Source: an uncultured Microbacterium sp. (GTDB taxonomy: Bacteria; Actinomycetota; Actinomycetes; Actinomycetales; Microbacteriaceae). From it: a stretch of DNA of 64,000 bases. Below are positions 25,808 to 33,713 of this stretch, piece by piece; position 1 is the first letter of the stretch, and every line of letters begins with the position of its first letter. The DNA is taken from assembly GCF_947489255.1 (NCBI RefSeq), contig NZ_CANLCY010000003.1:124001-188000 (forward strand), written 5' to 3'. A program made the position numbers and the translations under genes. The notes below the pieces were generated by a model that was not told the DNA's origin, did not search any database, and saw nothing but the letters and a program-made list of their open reading frames with translations.

Positions 25808-25808
25808 G
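25782..25808. promoter_or_regulatory. CIRCE element 2 (HrcA operator)
   Basis: CTGGCACTC-N9-GAGTGCAAG, a slightly degenerate CIRCE 6 bp from the first copy. Confidence 0.85.
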
Positions 25809-25832
25809 CCGCGACACTGTCGCGAGACGACG

Positions 25833-25869
25833 AACGCCGTGGCATCCACGAGAGGGATGCCACGGCGTT
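25833..25869 (-). terminator. terminator after the cold-shock gene at 25882
   Basis: Perfect 15-bp stem AACGCCGTGGCATCC / GGATGCCACGGCGTT, 7-nt loop, 12 bp after the stop codon. The stem contains the over-represented heptamer in both orientations. Confidence 0.8.
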
Positions 25870-25881
25870 GAAGCCAGCGGA

Positions 25882-26082
25882 TCAGGCCAGGCGCACGGAC
25901 TCCGCCTGCGGGCCCTTCTGACCGGTGCCGACGGTGAATTCGACCGCCTGACCTTCCTCGAGGACGCGGAAACCCGACATCTCGATGCTCGAGTAGTGGA
26001 CGAACACGTCCTGCCCATCGGACACGGTGATGAACCCGTAGCCCTTCTCGGCGTTGAACCATTTGACGGTGCCCTGCGTCAT
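25882..26082 (-). CDS. cold-shock protein CspA family
   Basis: 66 aa, a single cold-shock domain of normal length: [15 protein letters not shown] (RNP1) and [10 protein letters not shown] (RNP2). Binds single-stranded nucleic acid and melts RNA structure in the cytoplasm. AGGAG lies about 6 nt before the ATG. Monocistronic with its own terminator. This is the standard CspA-type paralogue, unlike the extended copy at 15728. Confidence 0.95.
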   Translation of the reverse strand: MTQGTVKWFNAEKGYGFITVSDGQDVFVHYSSIEMSGFRVLEEGQAVEFTVGTGQKGPQAESVRLA

Positions 26083-26213
26083 GCGAATCTCCTGTTGCTG
26101 GATGACTCGGTCATCGTAAGCACGCCGGATGCCGCCGAACCGGCCCCTCCGGCCATTGTTGACGCGCGTGCCCCCAACTTGTTACGCCGCGGAAACACGC
26201 GGCGTACCCGGGG

Positions 26214-26816
26214 TCACGGGGCCGTGGCGGAAGGGGTCGCGCCGGGGGCGCGGTCGAGTCCGATCACCACGACGAGGCGCTTGACGGCGCTCTCGTCGTC
26301 GGGGGTGTTCGGGTCGTCGGTGGGCTGCAGGAAATCGCTCTGCGCGACCTCGGCACCGCCGATGGTCTGCGCGAGGCCCTGCGCCGCCGCCGCGTCGGCG
26401 TCGCGGAGGTAGTAGACGGTGGTCTGCGCGAAGTCGGTGGTGTCGGAGTCGCCCGTCTCGACCGTGTCGCCGGACCACCCGGCCGCCACGATCTGATCGC
26501 GCACCGATGCAGCGAGGCCGTCCTGGCCGGTGCCATTGAGCACCACGACGGAGTACGAGGTGTCGACGACGGCGGGCGTGGTCGGTTCAGCCGAGACCGT
26601 CGGAGCGGGCGCGTCGCCGGCTCCGAAGCTGATGCGGCCCGACGCCACGAGGGAGCCGAAGATGCCCACGATGATGAGCACGAGCGTGGCGATGGCCGCC
26701 CAGAGGAAGACGATCCATCCGCGCAGGCGCGGTCTCTCGGCCCGGTGCGCTCCGACGCGGCCGGTGGAGTCCGGCAGGTCGTCGAAGCGATCCCGAGGGA
26801 AGGTCGATCTGGCCAT
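26214..26816 (-). CDS. LytR C-terminal-domain membrane protein
   Basis: 200 aa. Basic N-terminus, one membrane anchor at about residues 35-60 (WAAIATLVLIIVGIFGSLVA), a Pro/Thr linker, then an extracytoplasmic LytR_C domain (YSVVVLNGTGQDGLAASVRD ... TVYYLRDADAAAAQGLAQ). LytR_C domains accompany LCP-type cell-wall ligases, here on a separate protein. TAGCAT lies 6 nt before the ATG, so it is probably leaderless. DUF3263 and DUF2332 genes lie upstream in the same direction. Confidence 0.88.
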   Translation of the reverse strand: MARSTFPRDRFDDLPDSTGRVGAHRAERPRLRGWIVFLWAAIATLVLIIVGIFGSLVASGRISFGAGDAPAPTVSAEPTTPAVVDTSYSVVVLNGTGQDGLAASVRDQIVAAGWSGDTVETGDSDTTDFAQTTVYYLRDADAAAAQGLAQTIGGAEVAQSDFLQPTDDPNTPDDESAVKRLVVVIGLDRAPGATPSATAP

Positions 26817-26822
26817 TGGACG

Positions 26823-26828
26823 ATGCTA
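26823..26828 (-). promoter_or_regulatory. -10 box for the leaderless LytR_C gene
   Basis: TAGCAT on the minus strand, 6 nt before the ATG at 26816. Confidence 0.5.
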
Positions 26829-26851
26829 TCGGTCGACGCCGGGGCGCCCCG

Positions 26852-27106
26852 TCAGCGGGCGGCCGTCCGGCCCAGCCGCGCGCGCTGCTGGGCGGCCCCG
26901 TCGTCGCGCCGCCGCCGCAGACGCCGCACGAGCATCGGATCGTGCGCGAGGGCCTCAGGAGTGTCGATCAACCGTCCGAGCAGTTGGTAATAACGAGCGG
27001 GGGTGAGGCCGAACTCGGCGCGGATCGCCTCCTCCTTCGCACCCGCGTGGCGCCGCCATTCACCCTCGAAGGCGAGGAAGGCGAGATCGCGGTCCGAAAG
27101 AGGCAC
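26852..27106 (-). CDS. DUF3263 family protein
   Basis: 84 aa, small helical protein with the DUF3263 core (ILAFLAFEGEWRR-like start, EAIRAEFGLTPARYYQLLGRL) and a very basic tail (RRLRRRRDDGAAQQRARL). The core resembles a helix-turn-helix, so DNA binding is possible but unproven. It starts 9 bp after the DUF2332 gene and is likely in the same operon. Confidence 0.85.
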   Translation of the reverse strand: MPLSDRDLAFLAFEGEWRRHAGAKEEAIRAEFGLTPARYYQLLGRLIDTPEALAHDPMLVRRLRRRRDDGAAQQRARLGRTAAR

Positions 27107-27115
27107 GCGGCCACG

Positions 27116-28105
27116 CTACTGCGCTGCCGCCGTCCGCCCCGGATGCCACGCCACCCACGCGCCGAGCGGATCCACCTCGGCCAGCACCTCGCCGTCGAGG
27201 GCGAGGGCGAAACCGCCTCGCCCCCGACGCGGCACGCTCGTCCACCCGTCGTGGAGCGCGGGGGCATCCAGTGTCACCCAGCGGCCCGCGGCCCGGGCGG
27301 CGGCGATGATCGCGCCGCGTCGCGCGCGCGGCACGTGCGCCAGCACCCCCGGTGTCGTGACCACGAGCGTGGCGCCCGTCGGCGCGTCGGCGGCGAGCGC
27401 GGGCAGGGCCTCGGCACCGTCGCCCGACACGAGTCGCGGCGGATCCGCGGCGGCGATGTCGAGAGCGGAGGCGATGCGCTCGCGGCGCCCCTCCTCCCCC
27501 GGCCACACCAGACCCTCGAGCCACCCCCTGTCGTCCTCATCGCGGGCGTCGAGGGGGTGGAGGTCGATCCCCGCGCGCCAGACGATCTCGGGCATCCGCA
27601 GCGCCGGGTCGCCGGTGAGGTCGCTGTGCAGTTCGACGGCGGAGGGACCGTCCACGGGATCCAGGGCCACGAGCTCGTCTCCCCGGTGGTACCGGTACGA
27701 ATACCGGTCGGGGTACAGGCACAGCCCGGCGCTCGCGCCGACCTCGAGCAGCGCGATCGGTCCCTCGATGCGAGCGAGTGCCGGCAGCAGCGCCGCGCAC
27801 CGCAACGGCTCGTTCGTCTGCACGCTGCGCGCCGCGCACTGCGCGGCGACCCGTTCGGCGTTGGCGACCACCCATCGCGCCCACGCGTCGACGTCGCCCA
27901 TCGGCGCCCCCAGCACGCGCATCACGGCGAAGACCAGCGGGGGTTGACGACGGGTGTCGGGGATCGGTGCGAGGGCCGCCGCGACCGCGGGATCGTCCAC
28001 CACTCGACGCGCCCACGCTTCGTAGACCGCGGATCTGCCGGGCGCCTCGTCGCGGGCGAACCGCCCGTAGCGTTCGATGACGGCGTCCACGGCATCCTGA
28101 TCCAC
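27116..28105 (-). CDS. DUF2332 family protein
   Basis: 329 aa from a GTG at 28105 (MDQDAVDAVIERYGRFARDE). Shows the DUF2332 pattern: IPDTRRQPPLVFAVMR near residue 50, then a methyltransferase-like Gly loop LLEVGASAGLCLYPDRY, and DLHPLDARDEDDRGWLEGLVWP. The Gly loop suggests a Rossmann-like fold that may bind SAM, but the reaction is unknown. Divergent from msrB. Confidence 0.85.
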   Translation of the reverse strand: MDQDAVDAVIERYGRFARDEAPGRSAVYEAWARRVVDDPAVAAALAPIPDTRRQPPLVFAVMRVLGAPMGDVDAWARWVVANAERVAAQCAARSVQTNEPLRCAALLPALARIEGPIALLEVGASAGLCLYPDRYSYRYHRGDELVALDPVDGPSAVELHSDLTGDPALRMPEIVWRAGIDLHPLDARDEDDRGWLEGLVWPGEEGRRERIASALDIAAADPPRLVSGDGAEALPALAADAPTGATLVVTTPGVLAHVPRARRGAIIAAARAAGRWVTLDAPALHDGWTSVPRRGRGGFALALDGEVLAEVDPLGAWVAWHPGRTAAAQ

Positions 28106-28177
28106 CGTCGAATCATCGCAGCACGACCTGACCGGCGCCCGGCACGAGACAATGGAGGTAGACGAAGGAGAGAACAC

Positions 28178-28597
28178 ATGACCTACGCCGTCGACAAGTC
28201 CGACGACCAGTGGCGCGCCGAACTCAGCCCCGAGCAGTACGCCGTCCTGCGCCAGGCGGGCACCGAACGCGCCTGGACCGGTGAGCTGCTCGACGAGAGC
28301 CGCGCCGGCCTGTACACCTGCGCCGCGTGCGGCAACGAGCTGTTCCGCAGCGGCACGAAGTTCGACTCGCACTGCGGGTGGCCGAGCTTCTACGAGTCGG
28401 TGCGGCCGGAGGCGGTCGAGCTTCTCGACGACAACAGCCACGGCATGCAGCGCACCGAGGTGCGATGCGCGAACTGCGGCTCGCACCTGGGCCACGTCTT
28501 CCCCGACGGCTTCGGCACCCCCACGGGCGACCGCTACTGCATGAACTCGCTGTCGCTGAACTTCACCCCCGCCGACTCCCCCGCCGACGAGGCATGA
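28178..28597 (+). CDS. msrB: peptide-methionine (R)-S-oxide reductase
   Basis: 139 aa from the ATG at 28178, with AAGGAG eight bases upstream. Reduces methionine-R-sulfoxide in oxidised proteins. Zinc-binding CAAC and CANC pairs, the fold segment FDSHCGWPSFYE, and GDRYCMNSLSLNF with the catalytic Cys are all present, so it is a complete Zn-containing MsrB of normal size. Its stop overlaps the nitroreductase start (ATGA). Confidence 0.96.
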   Translation: MTYAVDKSDDQWRAELSPEQYAVLRQAGTERAWTGELLDESRAGLYTCAACGNELFRSGTKFDSHCGWPSFYESVRPEAVELLDDNSHGMQRTEVRCANCGSHLGHVFPDGFGTPTGDRYCMNSLSLNFTPADSPADEA

Positions 28598-29163
28598 GCG
28601 CCCTCGAGGCGATGCGCGACCGCCGGTCGTGGTCGAAGGTCACCGACCTCGCCCCCACCGGCCCCGAGCTCGAGGCCTTCGTCGCCGCGGCCGGTCGCGT
28701 CGCCGACCACAAGAGCCTTAAGCCGTGGCGACTCATCGAGATCCGCGGCGCCGATCGCGATCTCCTCGCGCGCGCGCTGAACAAGGCGGACGGCAAGAAG
28801 GGGTACTCCTCCAAGCCGCGTCGCGCGCCGCTCATCATCGCGGTGGTGGCCGATCTCGGCTCGAAGAAGATCCCCGCGTGGGAGCAGGAGGCCGTGGCAT
28901 CCGGTGTCGCCCACATGCTGAGCCTCGTGCTCGACGAGGCCGGATTCGGGGTGTTCTGGCGCACCGACGACAACACCCGCCACAGGGTGCTCGCCAAGGC
29001 GCACGGGCTGGCGAAGCACGAGGTGCTGCTGGGCTGGCTCTACGTCGGCGGCAAGCCGAAGATGTCGCGGCCCGTGCGACGCAAGACGGTGGATGCCGCG
29101 AAGCACCTCTCCCGCATGCCGGGAGGCAAGAAGAAGCGCAAGGTCGACGAAGCGCGCCTCTGA
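28594..29163 (+). CDS. nitroreductase family protein
   Basis: 189 aa. Begins MSALEAMRDRRSWSKVTD, with the RRS FMN-phosphate-binding motif near the N-terminus, KSLKPWRLIEI (flavin site) and FGVFWRTDD (flavin contact). Shorter than typical NfsB proteins (about 220) but similar to other actinobacterial members. FMN-dependent NAD(P)H oxidoreductase of unknown substrate. The tail is extremely Lys/Arg-rich (GGKKKRKVDEARL). Coupled to msrB by a 4-bp overlap, which fits an oxidative-stress role. Confidence 0.85.
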   Translation: MSALEAMRDRRSWSKVTDLAPTGPELEAFVAAAGRVADHKSLKPWRLIEIRGADRDLLARALNKADGKKGYSSKPRRAPLIIAVVADLGSKKIPAWEQEAVASGVAHMLSLVLDEAGFGVFWRTDDNTRHRVLAKAHGLAKHEVLLGWLYVGGKPKMSRPVRRKTVDAAKHLSRMPGGKKKRKVDEARL

Positions 29164-29184
29164 CGCGCACGATCGAACGGCCCC

Positions 29185-29212
29185 GACGCCGCCGGCTCCG
29201 GTCGGCGGCGTC
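29185..29212 (+). terminator. terminator after the nitroreductase gene
   Basis: Perfect 10-bp stem GACGCCGCCG / CGGCGGCGTC, 8-nt loop, 21 bp after the stop codon. The following bases are not T-rich. Confidence 0.6.
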
Positions 29213-29325
29213 GTCGCGTTCTCGGCGGGTGATCTCGCCGCCCCACGGCCGGGGCGGGCGAAACCGACCGGCCGCGGCCGGGCAGGGCCGAACGGCGGGT
29301 CCACGGCATCCGTCCCGTACGGGAC

Positions 29326-30267
29326 TCAGCGACTCCGGCGCCTCCACGGGACGGCGGCCACGGCGACCCCGGCGATCGCGACCGCTGCGGCGAGCAGCGC
29401 CACCGCCGTCGCGGGGGCGGCGGGAGCGGGCCACAGCGCGTCGAGCAGCACCGAGGTGGTGAGCAGGCCGACCACCGACCCGAGCCCCAGCAGCAGCACG
29501 CCCGTGCGGCGCACGACCACCGCCGACAGGAAGATGTAGATCACGCCCACCGCTCCGCCGACGTAGAGCCACGGTTCCGTCGGCACGACGCGGGGAGCGC
29601 CCACGACACCGACGTGCACCGACGCCGCCACGAGCAGCACCACGGTGCCGCCGATGAAGTTCACCAGCGTCGCGGTCAGCGGGCTCTCCACGCGCACGCG
29701 CAGTCGCCCGTTCGTCCCCTGCTGCCAGGCGACGCCCGCACCGGCGATCGCCGGTACGACGAGCATCCAGAGGGGGACGCCGCCGAGCGCGTCCCCCGAC
29801 AGGCACACCACGACCCCGGCGATGGCCAGCAGCGCGCCGACGACGCGTCGGACCGTCACCGGCACGACACCCGCCGGCCCGAACCCGACACGATCCAGCA
29901 CCAACCCGCCTGTGGTCTGCCCGGCGACGAAGCCGACCGTGAAGAGGGCGACTCCGATCGTCGCCACCGTCAGCCCCTGGCTCGCGACGGTGAACGCCCC
30001 CGCGAGACCGCCGAGCAGCATCCACGCGGGGATCGTGCGCGACCGGATGCCGGATACGAGGCGTCCGAACCCGCGGCGCCCCTGCGGCAGCACGGCCGAG
30101 AGCACGATGAGGATGAGCAATCCCGAACCGAAGGAGATCGCGGCGGCGACGAACCCGTCGCCGATCTCGGCTCCGAGGGTGCCGTTGATGCGGGCTTGGA
30201 GAGCCGTGAGGGCGCCGATGAGCACTGCTCCGGCGACGGCGATGCCGACGGTTCCGCGCTCCGACAC
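29326..30267 (-). CDS. DMT-superfamily (DUF606/YdcZ-like) transporter
   Basis: 313 aa from a GTG at 30267 (MSERGTVGIAVAGAVLIGAL) with GGGGAG a few bases upstream. Ten hydrophobic segments in two repeated halves, each beginning with a small-residue-rich helix (ALQARINGTLGAEIGDGFVA in the first, WQQGTNGRLRVRVESPLTAT in the second), the signature of the YdcZ/DUF606 branch of DMT transporters. Integral membrane protein; substrate unknown. Confidence 0.85.
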   Translation of the reverse strand: MSERGTVGIAVAGAVLIGALTALQARINGTLGAEIGDGFVAAAISFGSGLLILIVLSAVLPQGRRGFGRLVSGIRSRTIPAWMLLGGLAGAFTVASQGLTVATIGVALFTVGFVAGQTTGGLVLDRVGFGPAGVVPVTVRRVVGALLAIAGVVVCLSGDALGGVPLWMLVVPAIAGAGVAWQQGTNGRLRVRVESPLTATLVNFIGGTVVLLVAASVHVGVVGAPRVVPTEPWLYVGGAVGVIYIFLSAVVVRRTGVLLLGLGSVVGLLTTSVLLDALWPAPAAPATAVALLAAAVAIAGVAVAAVPWRRRSR

Positions 30268-30406
30268 CGCTCTCCCCTCGCTCCCCCGCTCGGGGTCCAC
30301 CCTCGATCGTACGGCGAGGCGCTGGAAGAGCCGATGCGCCACCAGGGTCGGTCCGCTCTCGGGCCGCCGTCGACGAGAGGCCCCGGCATGCGTCAGGCTT
30401 TCCCTC

Positions 30407-32296
30407 GTGACACAGCTCCCGCGCACCTCCCATGACGTCTCCGCGATCCTCGCCGATCTCACCGCCGACAACGTCGACCGCGAATTCCTGGCGAACGCCG
30501 AGGTGCACCTCCCTCGTCTGCACGACCTGTTCACCCAGCTCTACGGCGAGCGGGTCGACGGCTTCGAGCGTCTGGCATCCGTGGTCGATCTGGCACGGCG
30601 TTCCTGGGCGGCGCGTCCCGCCGACCTCAAGGCCCTGGACCGCGCGCGCGAGAGCGACCCCGAGTGGTTCGAGAGCGAGCGCATGGTCGGGGGCGTCTGC
30701 TACGTCGACCGCTATGCGGGCGGGCTCAGCGGCATCCGGGACTCCATTCCGTACTTCCGCGAGCTCGGCCTCACCTATCTGCACCTCATGCCGCTGTTCG
30801 AGAGCCCCGAGGGCAACAGCGACGGCGGTTACGCGGTGTCCAGCTACCGTCGCGTGAACCCGACGCTGGGGACGATGGCCGAACTGGCCGAGCTCGCCGC
30901 GGAGCTGCGCCGGGCCGGCATCTCGCTCGTGGTCGACTTCATCTTCAATCACACCAGCAACGAGCACCGCTGGGCGCAGAAGGCCATCGCCGGCGAGCGC
31001 GGATACGAGGACTTCTACCTCATCTTCCCCGACCGCGAGATGCCCGACGCCTACGAGCAGACGACGCGCGAGATCTTCCCCGACGACCACCCGGGCTCGT
31101 TCGTGCAGCTCGACGACGGGCGCTGGATCTGGGCGACGTTCTATCACTTCCAGTGGGACCTGAACTACGCCAACCCCGCCGTCTTCGAGGCGATGGCCGG
31201 CGAGATGCTGTTCCTGGCGAACCAGGGCGTGGGGATCCTCCGGATGGATGCCGTGGCCTTCATCTGGAAGCGACTGGGCACAACGTGCGAGTCGCTGCCC
31301 GAGGCGCATCTGCTGCTGCAGGCGTTCAACGCGGTGCTGCGGATGGCCGCCCCGGGACTGCTGTTCAAGTCGGAAGCGATCGTGCACCCCGACGAGGTCG
31401 TCTCCTACATCTCCCCCGAGGAGTGCCAGCTCTCCTACAACCCGCTGCAGATGGCCCTCACGTGGGAGGCGCTCGCCACCCGGGACGGACGCCTGCTGCA
31501 GCAGGCCCTCGAGCGTCGGCACGCCCTGCCCGAGGGCACGGCGTGGGTCAACTACGTCCGCAGCCACGACGACATCGGCTGGACCTTCGCCGATGAGGAC
31601 GCCGCCGAGCTCGGCATCGACGGCCACCCGCACCGCCGGTTCCTGAACGACTTCTACGTGGGTCGGGCCCCCGGCACGTTCGCGCGCGGCGTGCCGTTCC
31701 AGGAGAACCCGCGCACGGGCGACGCCCGCGTCACCGGCACCACGGCAGCCCTCGCCGGGATCGAGGCCGGCGACGCCGGCGGCGAGGACCGCGTCATCCT
31801 CGCCCACGCGCTCGCCCTGTCGACCGGCGGCATCCCGCTGCTCTACCTCGGAGACGAGGTGGCCCAGCTCAACGATTACGGCTACACCGACCGCCCCGAG
31901 GAAGCGGGCGACAGCCGGTGGGTGCACCGTCCGTTCCGTCCCGCGCAGAACTACGCGGACCGGGCGGATGCCGCGACCCCGGCCGGACGCGTGTTCGCCC
32001 GTCTCTCGCGCCTGCTCGACGTGCGCCGCTCCACCCCGGAGTTCGCGGGCAACGAGCTCATCGCCTTCGACGCGCACGTTCCGTCGATCGTCGCTTTCCT
32101 CCGCCCCGGCGACACCGGCTTCGCCGTCCTCGTCGTCGCCAACGTCGCCGACTCGGCCGTCGAGATCGACGGAGTGACCCTGTCGGGCCTGGCGCCCGAG
32201 GCCCTGGACCTCGTTTCGTCCGCGCCGGTCTGGCTGGGGGCGGGGCTGACCCTCGGTGCGCACGGGACGCGATGGCTGCGCGTGCAGCCGCGCTGA
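30407..32296 (+). CDS. amylosucrase-like GH13 glycosidase
   Basis: 629 aa from a GTG at 30407. GH13 with amylosucrase layout: helical N-terminal domain, then the barrel with YLHLMPLFESPEGNSDGGYA, VVDFIFNHTSNEH (region I), ILRMDAVAFIWK (nucleophile Asp, region II), LLFKSEAIV (acid/base Glu, region III), VRSHDDIGW (stabilising Asp, region IV) and a C-terminal beta domain. Length is typical of subfamily GH13_4. Likely converts sucrose to an alpha-glucan plus fructose, or hydrolyses it. No signal peptide, so cytosolic. No sugar transporter is adjacent, but a stand-alone MsiK/UgpC-type ATPase lies 2.6 kb away. Confidence 0.9.
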   Translation: MTQLPRTSHDVSAILADLTADNVDREFLANAEVHLPRLHDLFTQLYGERVDGFERLASVVDLARRSWAARPADLKALDRARESDPEWFESERMVGGVCYVDRYAGGLSGIRDSIPYFRELGLTYLHLMPLFESPEGNSDGGYAVSSYRRVNPTLGTMAELAELAAELRRAGISLVVDFIFNHTSNEHRWAQKAIAGERGYEDFYLIFPDREMPDAYEQTTREIFPDDHPGSFVQLDDGRWIWATFYHFQWDLNYANPAVFEAMAGEMLFLANQGVGILRMDAVAFIWKRLGTTCESLPEAHLLLQAFNAVLRMAAPGLLFKSEAIVHPDEVVSYISPEECQLSYNPLQMALTWEALATRDGRLLQQALERRHALPEGTAWVNYVRSHDDIGWTFADEDAAELGIDGHPHRRFLNDFYVGRAPGTFARGVPFQENPRTGDARVTGTTAALAGIEAGDAGGEDRVILAHALALSTGGIPLLYLGDEVAQLNDYGYTDRPEEAGDSRWVHRPFRPAQNYADRADAATPAGRVFARLSRLLDVRRSTPEFAGNELIAFDAHVPSIVAFLRPGDTGFAVLVVANVADSAVEIDGVTLSGLAPEALDLVSSAPVWLGAGLTLGAHGTRWLRVQPR

Positions 32297-32307
32297 CGAG
32301 CCCCGCC

Positions 32308-32589
32308 ATGAGCTCCGACGCCGCCCCGCCCGGCAATCACGTGCGCCATGTCCTGGCGCTGCTCGCCGGGCTGGCGGCGATGGCGAGCGTCGTGTGGGCA
32401 CCGGCCGGTCTCGTGGGCGACCTGATCATGCTCGTCGTCGGCGTCGCGGCCCTCCTGTTCGCCTGGGAGAGCGGCGCGCGGCCCGGCCCCCTGCGGCCGA
32501 TCGCGATCGCCGGCGCCCTGCTCGCGGGGCTGGTCACGATCGCCGCGGCCGGCGTCTTCCTCGTCGCGCTCGCGAACGCCCTCTCGTGA
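32308..32589 (+). CDS. small membrane protein
   Basis: 93 aa from the ATG at 32308. Three hydrophobic stretches (VLALLAGLAAMASVVWAPAG, LIMLVVGVAALLFAW, and a C-terminal GALLAGLVTIAAAGVFLVAL). No catalytic motif and no recognised family. Begins 11 bp after the amylosucrase-like gene and may be co-transcribed with it. Confidence 0.65.
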   Translation: MSSDAAPPGNHVRHVLALLAGLAAMASVVWAPAGLVGDLIMLVVGVAALLFAWESGARPGPLRPIAIAGALLAGLVTIAAAGVFLVALANALS

Positions 32590-32655
32590 ACCAGCGGAGG
32601 CGGTAGCACGGTTGCCCCCGGGAGCCCAGCCCCCGACGCCGGGCGGGCGGCCGCC

Positions 32656-32661
32656 TAGCGT
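32656..32661 (+). promoter_or_regulatory. -10 box for the leaderless deaminase gene
   Basis: TAGCGT, 6 nt before the ATG at 32668. Confidence 0.5.
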
Positions 32662-32667
32662 CGAGCC

Positions 32668-33141
32668 ATGAACCACCAGGAACTGTCCGCCCTCACCGTC
32701 TCGCGAGCCCAGGAGAACGTCGACGCCGGAGGCAAGCCCTTCGCCTGTCTCATCGTCAAGGACGGGGAGATCGTCGTCGAGGCGGTCAATCACGTCGCGC
32801 AGGACGGCGATCCCACCGCCCACGCCGAGATCCGCGCCATCCGCGCCGCGGCCGAGAAGGGCATCGGCGACCTGTCCGGCTACGACATGTACGTCACGGC
32901 CTATCCGTGCCCGATGTGCCTGGGCGCCGTCTACTACGCCCAGCCCGACCGCCTCTTCTTCGCCGTCACGCGCGAGGAGGAGGGCGAGCACTACGAAGAC
33001 GGCAACCGGCTCATGTCGCTGGCGACGTTCTACGACGAGTACGCGAAGGCTCCGGAGCACCGGTCGCTGCCCGCCGAGCAGGTCCGGGTGGATGACGCGA
33101 CGGCGCCGTTCCGGGAGTGGACCGCGCGTCACGGGTCCTGA
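32668..33141 (+). CDS. nucleoside/base deaminase
   Basis: 157 aa, zinc-dependent cytidine-deaminase fold. TAHAEIRAI supplies the His ligand and catalytic Glu, and YPCPMCLGAVYYA supplies the two Cys ligands. The length and C-terminal region (EHYEDGNRLMSLATFYDEYA) resemble guanine-deaminase/GuaD-like members more than TadA, but substrate cannot be fixed from sequence. Cytosolic. Leaderless promoter 6 nt upstream. Confidence 0.9.
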   Translation: MNHQELSALTVSRAQENVDAGGKPFACLIVKDGEIVVEAVNHVAQDGDPTAHAEIRAIRAAAEKGIGDLSGYDMYVTAYPCPMCLGAVYYAQPDRLFFAVTREEEGEHYEDGNRLMSLATFYDEYAKAPEHRSLPAEQVRVDDATAPFREWTARHGS

Positions 33142-33174
33142 GCGCCGGACGCCCGGGTCGTTCCGTGGGTGAGG

Positions 33175-33247
33175 TGCCGGCTACAGGACTTGAACCTGCA
33201 ACCCCCGTATTACAAGTACGGTGCGCTACCAATTGCGCCAAGCCGGC
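33175..33247 (-). tRNA. tRNA-Thr (anticodon TGT)
   Basis: 73 nt on the minus strand: acceptor stem GCCGGCT...AGCCGGC, D-arm GCGCAATTGGTAGCGC, anticodon stem-loop CCGTA-CTTGTAA-TACGG with anticodon TGT (reads ACA), T-arm GCAGGTTCAAGTCCTGT, discriminator A. CCA is not encoded. Confidence 0.97.
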
Positions 33248-33294
33248 GGGAGGCGATCATCGCCTCGGCGATCGAGTCTATGACCTCGACGCGC

Positions 33295-33672
33295 TCACTC
33301 CGCGTGCCGGCCGCTGTGTCGATCCCACTCGAGCGACTTGAACTGCAGGAACGAGCAGAGGTTGCCGGCGATCACCAGCTCGGCGGCGAGGCTCGCCATG
33401 TCGTGGGGGCTGAGCGTGAGGTCGTCGGGACGCGCGGTGAGCGTCGCCTCCCACAGAGGGTCGTCGTAGCCGCGCGGCTGCATGTAGACCGACGCCGTGG
33501 TGTTGCGCATGGTCATCACGACCAGACCGGTGTCCTGCCCGTCGGCGTCTTCCTGGTCGACGACCTTGATCGTGCCGGTCATGGCATGACCCTGCGTGAG
33601 GAACTCCTCGACCCACGCTCGCAGCTGATCACGGGACCGCCGCGGCGGGGAGTCCTCGAGCTCGTCTTCCAT
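33295..33672 (-). CDS. hypothetical protein, 125 aa
   Basis: 125 aa, acidic N-terminus (MEDELEDSPPRR), a helix (RDQLRAWVEEFLTQG), then a beta-rich segment with VVMTMRNTTASVYMQPRGYDDPLWEATLTA and a final helix (SPHDMASLAAELVIAGNLCSFLQF). No signal peptide or catalytic motif. I do not recognise the family. Lies between tRNA-Thr and the thioredoxin-fold gene on the same strand. Confidence 0.65.
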   Translation of the reverse strand: MEDELEDSPPRRSRDQLRAWVEEFLTQGHAMTGTIKVVDQEDADGQDTGLVVMTMRNTTASVYMQPRGYDDPLWEATLTARPDDLTLSPHDMASLAAELVIAGNLCSFLQFKSLEWDRHSGRHAE

Positions 33673-33713
33673 TTCACCAGAATCTCATAAGTCGCTGCGT
33701 CGCAGCGGCGCGA

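Noticed and set aside
30407..32296. Trehalose synthase or generic alpha-amylase
   Set aside because: The helical N-terminal domain, length and LMPLFESPEGNSDGGYA region fit the amylosucrase-like GH13_4 group better; substrate still needs testing.
33175..33247. tRNA-Val or a tRNA on the plus strand
   Set aside because: The cloverleaf folds only on the minus strand, with anticodon TGT in a CTTGTAA loop, so it is tRNA-Thr.
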